From contig NZ_JAPEVI010000001.1 of NCBI RefSeq assembly GCF_026240905.1, forward strand, positions 310,001 through 374,000: DNA of 64,000 nt, given 5' to 3'. Under the pieces are notes generated by a model. The model had not been told where the DNA came from, did no database searches, and saw only the letters and a list, made by a program, of their open reading frames with translations. The stretch comes from Roseibium salinum (GTDB lineage Bacteria > Pseudomonadota > Alphaproteobacteria > Rhizobiales > Stappiaceae). The translations under genes and the position numbers were made by a program. Below are positions 35,089 through 44,206 of the stretch, piece by piece (position 1 is the first letter of the stretch; the number at the start of each line of letters is the position of its first letter).

Positions 35089-36328
35089 GGATCACTCCGG
35101 GCCTCACGCTGCCGGACGAAATCCAGTCGTCCAGGATCTTGAGCGCGGCCTCCGCAAAGGCGGCGTCGTTGATATGGCAGTCGATTTCCACGAGGCTGAC
35201 ATTGGACGGACAGGATGCCCTGATTTCCTCGACAAATGCCGCGAGCCCTTCCGCGCTTCTGAGCGGCCCGCCCTCCCGGTCCCACTCGTTGCAGCCCTTC
35301 GTCGGCAGGAGCAGCGTGACCGGAGCGGTTGCCAGGGCGAGCTTGCCGCACATTTCCCGAGCCATCCCGCGCCGCTGGTCAGGGGTCATCATGACGGAGG
35401 AAAGCAGGCGGTTGTGGGCATGGACCTCCTGACCCGCAACCCTGGGCGGCGGATCCTGCCAGCCGACGAAATCCACCAGGTCGTAGCAGCCCGGCGCGAC
35501 GATCTGGGGCACGCCTGCCCGGCCGGCATTGGTCATCCGGTCCGCTCCGGCGCTGATTGCCGATCCCATCAGATGGTTGCCGACTTCCTGGGGCGCGAAA
35601 TCCATGACGGCGGCAAAGGCGCGCTCCGCCGCGAGGCTTTCGAATGCCCGTCCACCCATGCCGGTCGCATGGAAGACCGCGACTTCGTAGCCGCGCGCTT
35701 CGAGCGCCGGTTTGAGGGCAACCATGTAGCGCAGGACTGTCTTGCCGAAGGACGTCATCCCGATGAGCGGCCGGCCGAGCTGCGGTTTCTCCACGGCCCG
35801 CGCGGCGCCGAGCACCGCTCCGGCAGCCTGACTGAGCGAGGCTTTGCAGACGGAATTGAGGCCATAGAGGCCGCCCGCCCACAGGATCATCTGGATATCC
35901 GCGGGAAGGCGCTCCGGCGGAATGAGAGGCGAGAAGGCAACCGTCGAGACGATGTATTTCGGCACGCCCAGGGGCAGCGCCGAACAGACATCGAGCGCAA
36001 GATCGGTTCCCATCGTGCCGCCGAGGACGAGCACCCCGTCGAACCGGCCTTCGCGGTGAAGACGTGCCGCCATGCCGGCCGCTCCCTTTGCCATGATCTG
36101 CATGGCAAGATTCTCGTCCTCGCCGTCGATGGCCTCGCGAATGGTGTGTCCGCCTTCCGCGGCGACGTCGTGTTTGGAAATGTCGGTCGGTTTCGTCGGA
36201 TCGCCGAGGACGCTCACATCCATGGTGAGCACGCCGCCGCCCTGACTTCTTATGACGTTGCAGATGTAATTCAGCTCATCGTCCTTGGTATCATACGTTC
36301 CCACCACCAGAATGGTCCGGTCAGACAT
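35081..36328 (-). CDS. Tm-1-like ATP-binding domain protein (UPF0261)
   Basis: 415 residues. N-terminal ATP-binding domain (ILVVGTYDTKDDELNYICNVI, GVLVLGGTMGTDLALDVCSALP) and C-terminal Tm-1 domain (GMTSFGKTVLRYMVALKPALEARGYEVAVFHATGMGGRAFESLA, VAPGCYDLVDFVGW). Plant Tm-1 inhibits tobamovirus replication; the bacterial role is unknown, but homologues lie in catabolic clusters. Here it sits between an aldehyde dehydrogenase and a HAD hydrolase. ATG 36328 is chosen from the GGAGGAGAGCAGGGG upstream. Confidence 0.87.
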   Translation of the reverse strand: MSDRTILVVGTYDTKDDELNYICNVIRSQGGGVLTMDVSVLGDPTKPTDISKHDVAAEGGHTIREAIDGEDENLAMQIMAKGAAGMAARLHREGRFDGVLVLGGTMGTDLALDVCSALPLGVPKYIVSTVAFSPLIPPERLPADIQMILWAGGLYGLNSVCKASLSQAAGAVLGAARAVEKPQLGRPLIGMTSFGKTVLRYMVALKPALEARGYEVAVFHATGMGGRAFESLAAERAFAAVMDFAPQEVGNHLMGSAISAGADRMTNAGRAGVPQIVAPGCYDLVDFVGWQDPPPRVAGQEVHAHNRLLSSVMMTPDQRRGMAREMCGKLALATAPVTLLLPTKGCNEWDREGGPLRSAEGLAAFVEEIRASCPSNVSLVEIDCHINDAAFAEAALKILDDWISSGSVRPGVIHA

Positions 36329-36354
36329 GTTCCCCTGCTCTCCTCCCGCAGACA

Positions 36355-37842
36355 TCACAGCTTGATCCACGCCGTCTTGAGGTTGAGGTATTTTTCAAAA
36401 GCATGCAGCGATTTGTCGTGGCCGTTCCCCGACTGTTTCACGCCCCCGAGCGGCACGGTCAGGTCGGCCCCGCCATAGGTATTGACATGGACGACCCCGG
36501 CTCTGATCCGCCGCACCATGCGGTGGGCGCGCGAAAGATCCGCCGTCCATACGGCCGCGGCGAGCCCGTAATCGGTGCCGTTTGCAATCGCGACCGCCTC
36601 GTCCTCCGTGTCGAAGGGCAGCACGGCGAGCACCGGGCCGAAGACTTCTTCACGGGCGAGACGGTCGTCGGGGCCGACCCCGGTGACGATGGTCGGGGCC
36701 ATGTAGTAGCCGCCCGTTTCCTGAAGGATGCGATCGCCGCCGGTGACGATCCTGCGCCCCCGGGCGCGGGCCTCCTCGACAAAGGCGAGGTTCTGTTCCA
36801 ACTGGCGCTGCGAGTTGACCGCGCCGGCGGCCGTTGCCGGATCGAGTGGATCGCCGACCCTCAGGTCTTGCGCGTGTTCGGCAAGCTTTTCGACAAAGGC
36901 ATCATGCAGACAGCGTTCCACCAGCAGCCGGGACCCGGCGACGCAGACCTGCCCGGAATTGCGGAAGATGCCATTTGCGGACACCTTGACGGCCTCGTCC
37001 AGGTTCGGCGTGTCCGCAAAGACGATATTGGGGGACTTGCCGCCAAGCTCCAGATAGACGCGCTTCAGGTTCGATTGCGCCGATGCTTCCAGCAGCCGCC
37101 GTCCGGTCGCGGCCGAACCGGTGAAAACCAGCACGTCGACATCCATCGACCGCGCTATGGCCTCCCCGACAACCGCGCCTTCCCCGGTCACCACGTTGAG
37201 AACCCCGGCCGGCAGCCCGGCCTCGAGTGCCAGTTCCGCGATCCGGATGAGCGTGAGAGATGCCGTTTCGGCGGGCTTCAGGACGACCGTACAGCCGGCG
37301 GCGAGAGCCGGCCCGAGTTTCCAGGCGCCGATCATCAGCGGGAAATTCCAGGGAACGATCGCGCCGACGACGCCCGCCGGCTCCCGGTGGACGAGACCCA
37401 GGTTGCCCGGCCCCGTCGGTGCGATCTCGCCGCCGATCTTGTCGACGGCCTCGGCGTAGAAGCGGATCGTGGCCGCCGCGGAGCCCGGCTCGGCCTTGAG
37501 CGCCATGCCGATCTCGGTGCCGTTGTCGCGCACTCCCAGAACGGCAAGCTCCAGCGCGTTGGCATCGATCAGCTCGGCCCATTTCAGGAGGATCTTCTTT
37601 CGCTCCGCCGGTGCGAGCTCCGACCAGCGGCCGTCGTCGAACGCCCGCCGCGCGGCCCCGATCGCGATTTCGGCATCTTCTCTCGTGCCCCTGGGGATGG
37701 TCGTCAGGATGCTGCCGTCGATGGGGGAAATCACATCCATCGCGCCGCCGCCGGATGCCTGACGGCGCTCGCCGTCGATGACATGGCTGCCGGGCGCAAC
37801 CGGTGCGCGGCGAAGCGCCTCGACGCGGACTGGATCGAACAT
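36355..37842 (-). CDS. NAD(P)-dependent aldehyde dehydrogenase (PuuC-like)
   Basis: 495 residues. GAIVPWNFPLMIGAWKLGPALAAGCTVVLKPAE, FTGSAATGRRLLEASAQSNLKRVYLELGGKSPNIVFADTPNLDEAV (catalytic Glu) and NSGQVCVAGSRLLVER (nucleophile Cys). The pattern is that of gamma-glutamyl-aminobutyraldehyde and other aminoaldehyde dehydrogenases. It lies 5 bases after tctA and ahead of Tm-1. A class III aminotransferase in the divergent operon could make its aldehyde substrate. ATG 37842 follows GAGGTGACC. Confidence 0.9.
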   Translation of the reverse strand: MFDPVRVEALRRAPVAPGSHVIDGERRQASGGGAMDVISPIDGSILTTIPRGTREDAEIAIGAARRAFDDGRWSELAPAERKKILLKWAELIDANALELAVLGVRDNGTEIGMALKAEPGSAAATIRFYAEAVDKIGGEIAPTGPGNLGLVHREPAGVVGAIVPWNFPLMIGAWKLGPALAAGCTVVLKPAETASLTLIRIAELALEAGLPAGVLNVVTGEGAVVGEAIARSMDVDVLVFTGSAATGRRLLEASAQSNLKRVYLELGGKSPNIVFADTPNLDEAVKVSANGIFRNSGQVCVAGSRLLVERCLHDAFVEKLAEHAQDLRVGDPLDPATAAGAVNSQRQLEQNLAFVEEARARGRRIVTGGDRILQETGGYYMAPTIVTGVGPDDRLAREEVFGPVLAVLPFDTEDEAVAIANGTDYGLAAAVWTADLSRAHRMVRRIRAGVVHVNTYGGADLTVPLGGVKQSGNGHDKSLHAFEKYLNLKTAWIKL

Positions 37843-37847
37843 GGCGG

Positions 37848-39371
37848 TCACCTCATCTGTGAATCGTGAACATCGTGATCGTGGGAGAATTCCGGCTCTT
37901 TCAGGCGGCGCTCTTTCCACACGCCCCAGAAGTGGAAGACGATCAGCAGGACAATCGCCGTGGCGATCAGGGCCGAGATCGGCCGGTCGACGAAATCGAG
38001 CGGCGTTGTCACACGCGCCATGGCGGAGCGGAGTTTCACCTCCATGATGCCGCCGAGGACCATGCCCAGGATGATCGGCACGATCGGCAGGTTCTGTCGC
38101 TTGAGGATCAGGCCAAGGATGCCGAAACCGGCGGAAATGGCGCAGTCCGTCGCCGAATTGCGGAGCGAATAGACGCCGACGAAACTCAGGGTCAGCACCA
38201 TGATACCGAGGAAGCGCGTCGGGATGCGGATGATCCGCACCAACAGGTTGGACGAGAACAGCACGAACACCACGACGATCACGTTCAGCAGGATCATCGC
38301 GATATAGAGCGCATAGACAAAGTCGAGCTTGTTCTGAAAGAGGCCAGGCCCGGGTATGACATTGTGCACGTAGAACACCGACAGCATCATTGCGGTCAAT
38401 GCCTCGCCGGGAATGCCGAGAGCCAGAAGCGGGATCATGGCCGCGGCGGGAACGGCATTGTTGGCGGCTTCAGAGGCGACCAGGCCCTCCGGCGAGCCTT
38501 TTCCGAACATCTCCGGGGTCTTGGAGGTCTTCTGCGCATAGGTGTAGGACAGGAACTGGGCCGTGAACTCGCCGACGCCCGGTATCATGCCCATCAGCAC
38601 GCCGAAGCCGGCGCCGGCGGAGGCGATACGCTTGAAGCGGAAAACCTCGCACATGGCCTTGAACATCCGGCCTTCGATACGCCGGGCGTCGGGGGCGGAT
38701 TCCGGGTCGTTCAGCAGGATGAAGGCCTGGCTGATCGCAAATAGGCCGAGCACCACGACGATCAGGTCGATGCCGGAGGTCAGCCACTCCTGACCGAAGG
38801 TGAACCGCTGGGTGTATTTCACCGGCTCAAGGCCGATGGTGCCGAGGAAAATTCCGAGCCCCGCGAGCATGCCGGCCGCGAAGGTCTGGCCGCGATGGGC
38901 GATGACGACCAGCAGGATGCCCAGCATGGCGGCAAGGAAGATCTCCCGGCTGCCGAACATCGGCGCGATCTTTGCCAGAACCGGCGACAGCAGGATCAGC
39001 GCGACGATGGAGATGATGCCGCCCATGAAGGAGGCCCCGTAGGCCAGCCCGAGAGCCCGCAAGGCCTGGCCGTTCCGGGTCATCGGATGCCCGTCATAGG
39101 TCGTCAGCGCATTGACGGCGGTGCCCGGTGTGTTGATGAGGATCGCCGGCAGGGCGCCCCCGAACATGGAGGACCCGTAGATGCCGAGCAGCATCGTCAA
39201 GCCGACCAGGGGTTCCATGGCGAAGGTGGCCGGCAGCAGGATGGCGATGGCGACCGCCGGCCCCACCCCCGGAATGGCGCCGATGATGACGCCTCCCACG
39301 GAGCCGATCAGCAGAGCGACGCAGACATCGAGACGGGCAAGCAGAAACAGTCCTGAAAGTAGAGTGTCCAT
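37848..39371 (-). CDS. tctA: Tripartite tricarboxylate transporter large permease (TctA)
   Basis: 507 residues, about 12 membrane helices, with both internal-repeat signatures of TctA: GAIPGVGPAVAIAILLPATFAMEP and GMIPGVGEFTAQFLSYTYAQKTSKTPEMFGKGSPEGLVASEAANNA. NTPGTAVNALTTYDGHPM is also conserved. It is the main membrane channel for carboxylate uptake with TctB and TctC. Confidence 0.94.
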   Translation of the reverse strand: MDTLLSGLFLLARLDVCVALLIGSVGGVIIGAIPGVGPAVAIAILLPATFAMEPLVGLTMLLGIYGSSMFGGALPAILINTPGTAVNALTTYDGHPMTRNGQALRALGLAYGASFMGGIISIVALILLSPVLAKIAPMFGSREIFLAAMLGILLVVIAHRGQTFAAGMLAGLGIFLGTIGLEPVKYTQRFTFGQEWLTSGIDLIVVVLGLFAISQAFILLNDPESAPDARRIEGRMFKAMCEVFRFKRIASAGAGFGVLMGMIPGVGEFTAQFLSYTYAQKTSKTPEMFGKGSPEGLVASEAANNAVPAAAMIPLLALGIPGEALTAMMLSVFYVHNVIPGPGLFQNKLDFVYALYIAMILLNVIVVVFVLFSSNLLVRIIRIPTRFLGIMVLTLSFVGVYSLRNSATDCAISAGFGILGLILKRQNLPIVPIILGMVLGGIMEVKLRSAMARVTTPLDFVDRPISALIATAIVLLIVFHFWGVWKERRLKEPEFSHDHDVHDSQMR

Positions 39372-39381
39372 CGGTCCCTGC

Positions 39382-39921
39382 TCAGAAATAGGTCATGACG
39401 AAGCTGCGTATCCCAACGGGAAGCCACTCGTACAGAAGACCGACCGGCAGCTTGACCTGCAGGAAGGATTTGAAAAGAAGGGCCACCGCAACCGCGAACA
39501 GGACGGAAATCCCCATCCAGCGCAGGCTGCGATAACCCATGCGGTAGGCAAGGCTGGCGCAGAACAGAGCCGTCGACGGCAGGTAGCCGAGCAGCGGCAC
39601 GATGGCGACATAGGCCATGAACCAGATGGCGAACTCGAGCGAACGCGCCCAGTAAAGCACCTCCGCCAGGCGGCCGGGGATCCGCTCCGATACAACAGCG
39701 CCCAGGAGATGGAGGGCGCTGAACACGATCATGACGCCGATGGCGACCGCGGGCCAGAATGCCGGCTGTGCGAAGAGGCTTGTCCGTTCCACCCAGGCGG
39801 TCTGTGCGGGCAGGTTGACCAGCAGAAACAGGGAAAGAACGAAGAATGACACCGCAAAGACAAGGTCGCCGGGCCGGCGGTAACGCTTGAACAGATCCTG
39901 GAGATTCTTGATGCGGTTCAT
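39382..39921 (-). CDS. tctB: Tripartite tricarboxylate transporter small permease (TctB)
   Basis: 179 residues with four hydrophobic segments (DLVFAVSFFVLSLFLLVNLPAQ, FWPAVAIGVMIVFSALHLLGAVV, LEFAIWFMAYVAIVPLLGYLPSTALFCASLA, MGISVLFAVAVALLFKSFLQ). Sequence conservation in TctB is weak, but size, topology and position between tctC and tctA identify it. ATG 39921 is preferred because the upstream alternative (39957) lies in a hairpin. Confidence 0.85.
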   Translation of the reverse strand: MNRIKNLQDLFKRYRRPGDLVFAVSFFVLSLFLLVNLPAQTAWVERTSLFAQPAFWPAVAIGVMIVFSALHLLGAVVSERIPGRLAEVLYWARSLEFAIWFMAYVAIVPLLGYLPSTALFCASLAYRMGYRSLRWMGISVLFAVAVALLFKSFLQVKLPVGLLYEWLPVGIRSFVMTYF

Positions 39922-39942
39922 GAGATCCCCGAAAAGGAAGGG

Positions 39943-39964
39943 CACCCGCGCGTTCACGCGGGTG
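39943..39964 (-). promoter_or_regulatory. Intercistronic hairpin between tctC and tctB
   Basis: A perfect 8-bp stem, CACCCGCG (39943-39950) with CGCGGGTG (39957-39964), and a 6-base loop, located just after the tctC stop. Probably raises the level of the periplasmic subunit over the permeases. Confidence 0.55.
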
Positions 39965-39972
39965 CAATCCGG

Positions 39973-40914
39973 TCAGTTGCCGATCAGGCCGGAAACGGTC
40001 CCGAGCGTCTTGGTGTCGTTCTCGATCCGGGCCTGTGCCTCATCCGCTCCGAGCCAGTAGACCGACGCTCCGGTTTCCGCTGAAAGCTTCTTTGCCTTTT
40101 CGGACGCCATGGCCTTGGCCGCCACTGCCGCGATCTTCTCGCGAACGTCGGCCGGGGTATCCTTGTGGACGAACAGACCGTTCCAGAGAGACACATCGAG
40201 CTCGGGCTCCAGTTCGCCCACGGTCGGCGTATCCGGTGTCAGATCGATCCGCTCTGAACCGATCGAAGCCAGGACGGTCACCTGATCAAGGCACGGCAGG
40301 ATAAGCTGCAAGGTCGTATTGATGACATCCGCATCGCCCGAGGCCAGCGTATTGCAGTCCAGCGCGTCGAAGGCGGCTTCGCTTGCATAGTCGAAACCGC
40401 GTTTCTTGGCCAAGGCGAAGGTGACCTGGGTGGGGATCAGAAACGATCCGAAATGACCGAGGGCGACATCGTTGTCCTTGGCATGGGCCGCCAGTTCCTC
40501 GATCGATGCATAGGGCGCATCCTTGGAGGCGGCGATCACGAACGGGTAGGTCAGGAAGATGCCGACTGGCTCGAACGGATTGGGATTGAGCGACGGAATC
40601 CCGACCTCCGGGCCGACGACGGGAATATCGATCACGAAAGAGCCGATGGTGTAGCCATCAGGTGCGGCGCCGGCGACTTCCGCCGCGCCCGGAAACGGTC
40701 CGCCGCCGCCGCCCGGCTTGTTCACCACCGCTGCCGGGACGCCGTAGGTCGCCTGGAATTCGTCCGCGATCATCCGGGTCAGGATGTCCTCCAGATCGCC
40801 CGGAGGAAACGGCACGACGAATTCAACCGGTTTTTCAGGATACTCGGCCGCCGCTGTTGCCGGCAGGCCGAAGGCGGCGAGAACAGCTGTTGTTGCCACT
40901 GAGAGTTTTTTCAT
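39973..40914 (-). CDS. tctC: Tripartite tricarboxylate transporter binding protein (TctC/Bug family)
   Basis: 313 residues. Sec signal MKKLSVATTAVLAAFGLPATAAA, cleaved near residue 23. The Bug fold begins EYPEKPVEFVVPFPPGDLEDILTRMIADEF, followed by VVNKPGGGGGPFPGAAEVAGAAPDGYTIGS. Bug proteins bind carboxylates through loop carbonyls. It is the first gene of the tctCBA-aldh-Tm1-HAD operon and divergent from an IclR gene. AGGAG precedes the ATG. Confidence 0.92.
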   Translation of the reverse strand: MKKLSVATTAVLAAFGLPATAAAEYPEKPVEFVVPFPPGDLEDILTRMIADEFQATYGVPAAVVNKPGGGGGPFPGAAEVAGAAPDGYTIGSFVIDIPVVGPEVGIPSLNPNPFEPVGIFLTYPFVIAASKDAPYASIEELAAHAKDNDVALGHFGSFLIPTQVTFALAKKRGFDYASEAAFDALDCNTLASGDADVINTTLQLILPCLDQVTVLASIGSERIDLTPDTPTVGELEPELDVSLWNGLFVHKDTPADVREKIAAVAAKAMASEKAKKLSAETGASVYWLGADEAQARIENDTKTLGTVSGLIGN

Positions 40915-40939
40915 TCCGGGGTTCTCCTGCTGGAAGGTC

Positions 40940-40956
40940 GGTTTATTATATGAACC
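40940..40956. promoter_or_regulatory. Candidate IclR operator between tctC and the IclR gene
   Basis: An imperfect dyad GGTTTATTATATGAACC with arms GGTT..ATGAACC lies in the 135-base divergent gap, 26 bases ahead of tctC. Size and AT-rich centre fit an IclR-type site. No independent promoter call is firm here. Confidence 0.4.
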
Positions 40957-41049
40957 ACTGGTATCAATTATTCTTGCACATCCCTTGGAATTCCGTCAAG
41001 CTGGTTACAGATGAAACCAATTCCGAGCGGAGGAAATACAGGCTGCACG

Positions 41050-41808
41050 ATGGGTACGATCTCAAAAGCCCTTGAAATGCTGAACTATTTCTCGCGAAAG
41101 CGACCGGAAATCGGGCTAAGCGAGTTCGTGCGGCTGACCGGCCGGGACAAGGCGACCGTTCACCGCCACCTGGTCGAGCTGGAGAAGAACGGCTTCCTGG
41201 AACAGCACCCGGCAAGCCGCGCCTACCGGCTCGGCCCCGCGATCCTTCGGCTGACCGGCGTACGGGAAGCGAGCAATCCGGTGCGGCGTATCCTCCGGCC
41301 CATCGTCACCGGACTTGCCGAGCAAACGGGCGAGCTCGCCCACGCCTCGCTTCTGCAGGGGAACGTGCTGTCTCCGGTCTTTCACGCCGACCCGCTCGCC
41401 CATGGCGTCCAGGTGCATTTCGATGAAGCCGAGCTTCTGCCGCTTCATGCCACGTCATCGGGTCTTGCCGTTCTCGCCTTTGCCGGCCCGAAGCTCCGCA
41501 AGCAGATCCTGTCGGCCGACCTCCAGGCCTTCACAGCGAACACGATTGTCGATCCGGACACATTGTCCATGCGCATCGAGGAGGTCCGGCATTCGGGTTT
41601 CAGCTACTCCGACAGGGCGTTCGACGGCGAGGTCACCTCCCAGGCCGCGCCGATCTTCGATGAGACCAGCGAAGTCATCGGCGCCCTGTCGGTGGCGGTT
41701 CCCGCGGTGCGCGCGCACGAAGAACGCCTTCGCACGATCGCAACGGCCCTGACCGCCGCCGCGCGGTCGGCAACCCGGTCACTGGGTGGATCCTACCCGG
41801 AATTATGA
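41050..41808 (+). CDS. IclR-family transcriptional regulator
   Basis: 252 residues: winged HTH TISKALEMLNYFSRKRPEIGLSEFVRLTGRDKATVHRHLVELEKNGFLEQ and a C-terminal GAF-like effector domain (LAEQTGELAHASLLQGNVLSP, LPLHATSSGLAVLAF, GFSYSDRAFDGEVTSQAAPIFDETSEVIGALSVAVP). It is divergent from tctCBA and 59 bases upstream of the aminotransferase, so may control both. An earlier ATG at 41011 is possible; 41050 is preferred because the HTH begins there in relatives. Confidence 0.88.
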   Translation: MGTISKALEMLNYFSRKRPEIGLSEFVRLTGRDKATVHRHLVELEKNGFLEQHPASRAYRLGPAILRLTGVREASNPVRRILRPIVTGLAEQTGELAHASLLQGNVLSPVFHADPLAHGVQVHFDEAELLPLHATSSGLAVLAFAGPKLRKQILSADLQAFTANTIVDPDTLSMRIEEVRHSGFSYSDRAFDGEVTSQAAPIFDETSEVIGALSVAVPAVRAHEERLRTIATALTAAARSATRSLGGSYPEL

Positions 41809-41867
41809 CCGCCGGGAGGATCCGGCAAAAACATTTCAGACACAGAGAAGTCCATTCGAGGTTCGCA

Positions 41868-43223
41868 ATGCACGATTCAAACTTCCTGAAGGAACACAAC
41901 GCCCGCCACCTGTGGCATCCGATGGCTCATCCGGCGGACAGCCTGGCGAACCCGCCGCAGATCATCGTCGGCGGCGAGGGTGTCGAGATCGTCGACATCG
42001 ACGGCCACAAGTCGGTCGATGCGGTCGGGGGTCTCTGGAACGTCAATCTCGGCTATTCCTGCGCCCCGGTGAAGCAGGCCATCGCAGAACAGCTCGACAA
42101 GCTGCCCTATTATTCCATCTTTCGCGGCACGACCAATGATGCGGTGATCGAGCTCAGCACGATGCTGCGGGATTTTTTCGAGCCGGACGGGCTCTCCCGG
42201 GCGTTCTTCACGTCCGGCGGCTCCGACAGCGTCGAAATCGCGCTGCGCCTGGCGCGCCAGTATCACAAGCTGCGCGGCGAAGCCGGCAGGATCAAGTTTC
42301 TGAGCCTGAAAAAGGGCTATCACGGCACCCACACGCTGGGTGCGTCGGTCAACGGCAATGCGAATTTCAGATCCGCCTATGAACCGCTCATGCCCGGCTG
42401 CTATCACATCCTCGCGCCCTATACCTACCGCAACCCGTTCAATGAAACGGATCCCGCGCGGCTGGCCCAGCTGTGTCTTGCCGCGCTGGAGGACGAAATC
42501 AGGTTTCAGGATCCCGGCACCATCGCAGCGTTCATCATGGAGCCGATCCTGGGGGCCGGCGGCGTCATCCCGCCGCACGAGAGCTTCATGCCCGGCGTGC
42601 GCGAGATCTGTTCGAAATACGGCATCCTCCTCATCGCGGATGAAGTGATCACCGCCTTCGGGCGCACCGGCAGCTGGTCGGGCTCGCGGCACTGGGGCGT
42701 CAAGCCGGATCTCCTGTGCTGCGCCAAGGCCATCACCAACGGCTATTTTCCCTTTGGCGCGGTGATGATCTCCGACGGCGTCGGCGAGGTGTTCGAAAAG
42801 GACGAAACCGGCAAGGGCTCCATCGGGTCGGGCTATACCTATTCAGGTCACCCGGTCGGCGCCGCCGCCGCCATCGCCTGCCTGGCGGAAACCGAACGGC
42901 TTCAGGTCAAGGACAATGCCGCCGCCCGCGGCGAGCAGTTGTTCCGGGGGCTGGAAGCGTTGAAGCACAAACATGCCGTCATCGGCGACGTTCGCGGCGG
43001 CCACGGCCTGATGTGCGCGCTGGAACTCGTTGCCGACCGCGAGACCAAGGCCCCCATCGACAAGAAGACGATCGGCGACGTGCATCGCACGACCTACGAA
43101 AACGGAGCGATGGTGCGCGTTTCCGGCAACAACGTCATCCTGTCGCCGCCGCTCGTGCTCTCAGAGGCGCACGTGGACACCATACTGAACGCGCTAGAGG
43201 CCGGATTCGCCTCGGTGTCGTGA
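41868..43223 (+). CDS. Class III aminotransferase, omega-amino acid:pyruvate type
   Basis: 451 residues, fold-type I PLP enzyme. FFTSGGSDSVEIALRLARQYHKLRGE binds the PLP phosphate, IADEVITAFGRTGSW gives the Asp, and LLCCAKAITNGYFPFGAVMI holds the Schiff-base Lys. Closest roles are taurine, beta-alanine, putrescine or aromatic-amine:pyruvate transaminases. Flanked by the tct/aldh operon and the hpa cluster; it could make aldehydes for the PuuC-like dehydrogenase, or feed an aromatic amine toward homoprotocatechuate. ATG 41868 fits family starts. Confidence 0.9.
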   Translation: MHDSNFLKEHNARHLWHPMAHPADSLANPPQIIVGGEGVEIVDIDGHKSVDAVGGLWNVNLGYSCAPVKQAIAEQLDKLPYYSIFRGTTNDAVIELSTMLRDFFEPDGLSRAFFTSGGSDSVEIALRLARQYHKLRGEAGRIKFLSLKKGYHGTHTLGASVNGNANFRSAYEPLMPGCYHILAPYTYRNPFNETDPARLAQLCLAALEDEIRFQDPGTIAAFIMEPILGAGGVIPPHESFMPGVREICSKYGILLIADEVITAFGRTGSWSGSRHWGVKPDLLCCAKAITNGYFPFGAVMISDGVGEVFEKDETGKGSIGSGYTYSGHPVGAAAAIACLAETERLQVKDNAAARGEQLFRGLEALKHKHAVIGDVRGGHGLMCALELVADRETKAPIDKKTIGDVHRTTYENGAMVRVSGNNVILSPPLVLSEAHVDTILNALEAGFASVS

Positions 43224-43250
43224 CGACGGCGCGCCAGGTACTTTATCCGG

Positions 43251-43718
43251 TCAGAACCGTACCTTCTGCAGGTCTTCCAGCAGATCGAGAAGCTGCTCGA
43301 GCTTCTCGCGGCCGAATTCCGCTTCCAGCCGCTTGAAGATCTCGGCATTGCGGGGCTGGTGATCGGCGATCAGGGACCGGCCGTTTTCGGTGACGCTGAC
43401 CAGCGTGCGCCGGCGGTCGGCCTCGTCGTTCCTGCGGCTGATGAAGCCGTCCGCCTCCATCGAGCGCAGGATGCGTGTCAGGCTCGGCAGTTGGAGACAG
43501 GCCCCCTGTGCGATCGCCGTCTGCTCGATTTCGCCGGCTTCATCCACGACGCGCAGGATCCGCCACTGCTGTTCGGAAATGCCGCTTTCCTGAAGCATCT
43601 CCCGGATCGGGGCCATGATCGCCTCCCGTGTGCGCAAAAGCGCAATCGGCAGGGACCGGGACGTCGGCCCGAACCGCTTCGCGGCGCTTTCCGACCTTGA
43701 GAGTGTTTTCTCCATCAT
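43251..43718 (-). CDS. hpaR: MarR-family repressor of homoprotocatechuate degradation (HpaR)
   Basis: 155 residues. SLPIALLRTREAIMAPIREMLQESGISEQQWRILRVVDEAGEIEQTAIAQGACLQLPSLTRILRSMEADGFISRRNDEADRRRTLVSVTENG is the full winged-helix MarR domain with the HpaR-specific SLPIALLRxREAxM opening. It represses the hpa operon until 3,4- or 4-hydroxyphenylacetate binds. It diverges from hpaF, with two matching operators between. Start 43718 is chosen by spacing from GGAAGG; several in-frame ATGs are close. Confidence 0.9.
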   Translation of the reverse strand: MMEKTLSRSESAAKRFGPTSRSLPIALLRTREAIMAPIREMLQESGISEQQWRILRVVDEAGEIEQTAIAQGACLQLPSLTRILRSMEADGFISRRNDEADRRRTLVSVTENGRSLIADHQPRNAEIFKRLEAEFGREKLEQLLDLLEDLQKVRF

Positions 43719-43760
43719 GCGCATCCTTCCAATATCGCCAAGGATACTCCCTTGCCGTAA

Positions 43761-43800
43761 ATTGCTTGACAAAGCAATCGATATTACTTAATAAAGCAAT
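43761..43800. promoter_or_regulatory. Two HpaR operators over the hpa promoter
   Basis: Two 18-base boxes with the same plan: ATTGCTT-GACA-AAGCAAT (43761-43778, perfect arms) and ATTACTT-AATA-AAGCAAT (43783-43800, one mismatch), 22 bases apart, i.e. two helical turns. A sigma-70 type promoter TTGACA (43766-43771), 17-base spacer, TAATAA (43789-43794) is embedded in them and reads into hpaF. Repressor binding would block polymerase directly. Confidence 0.75.
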
Positions 43801-43817
43801 TAATTGGAGGAGCCGAC

Positions 43818-44206
43818 GTGCCGCATTTCCAGATCGACTACTCAGCCAATCTCGAAGAGCGCCTGGATATTCCCGGCCTGCTTGCCGTGCTACGCGATGC
43901 CGCCGTCGAGACCGGGGTTTTCCCGCTGGCCGGCATTCGCGTTCGCGCGACCGCCTGCACCCACTGGGTGATCGCCGATGGCAACCCTGATCACGCCTTT
44001 CTGGACATATCCGTGCGGCTGCGGGGCGGACGCACGCTTGAAGTGCGCAAGGCGGCGACGGAGCGCATCTTTGCCGCCGCGCGCAGCTATTGCGACCAGG
44101 TGATGAAGTCCTCTTCCTTCATGCTTTCGATGGAGATGCGCGACATCGATCCGGACCTCAGCCCCAAAGACAGTTCCATTCGCGACCATCTTGCCGGAGA
44201 CGCCTC

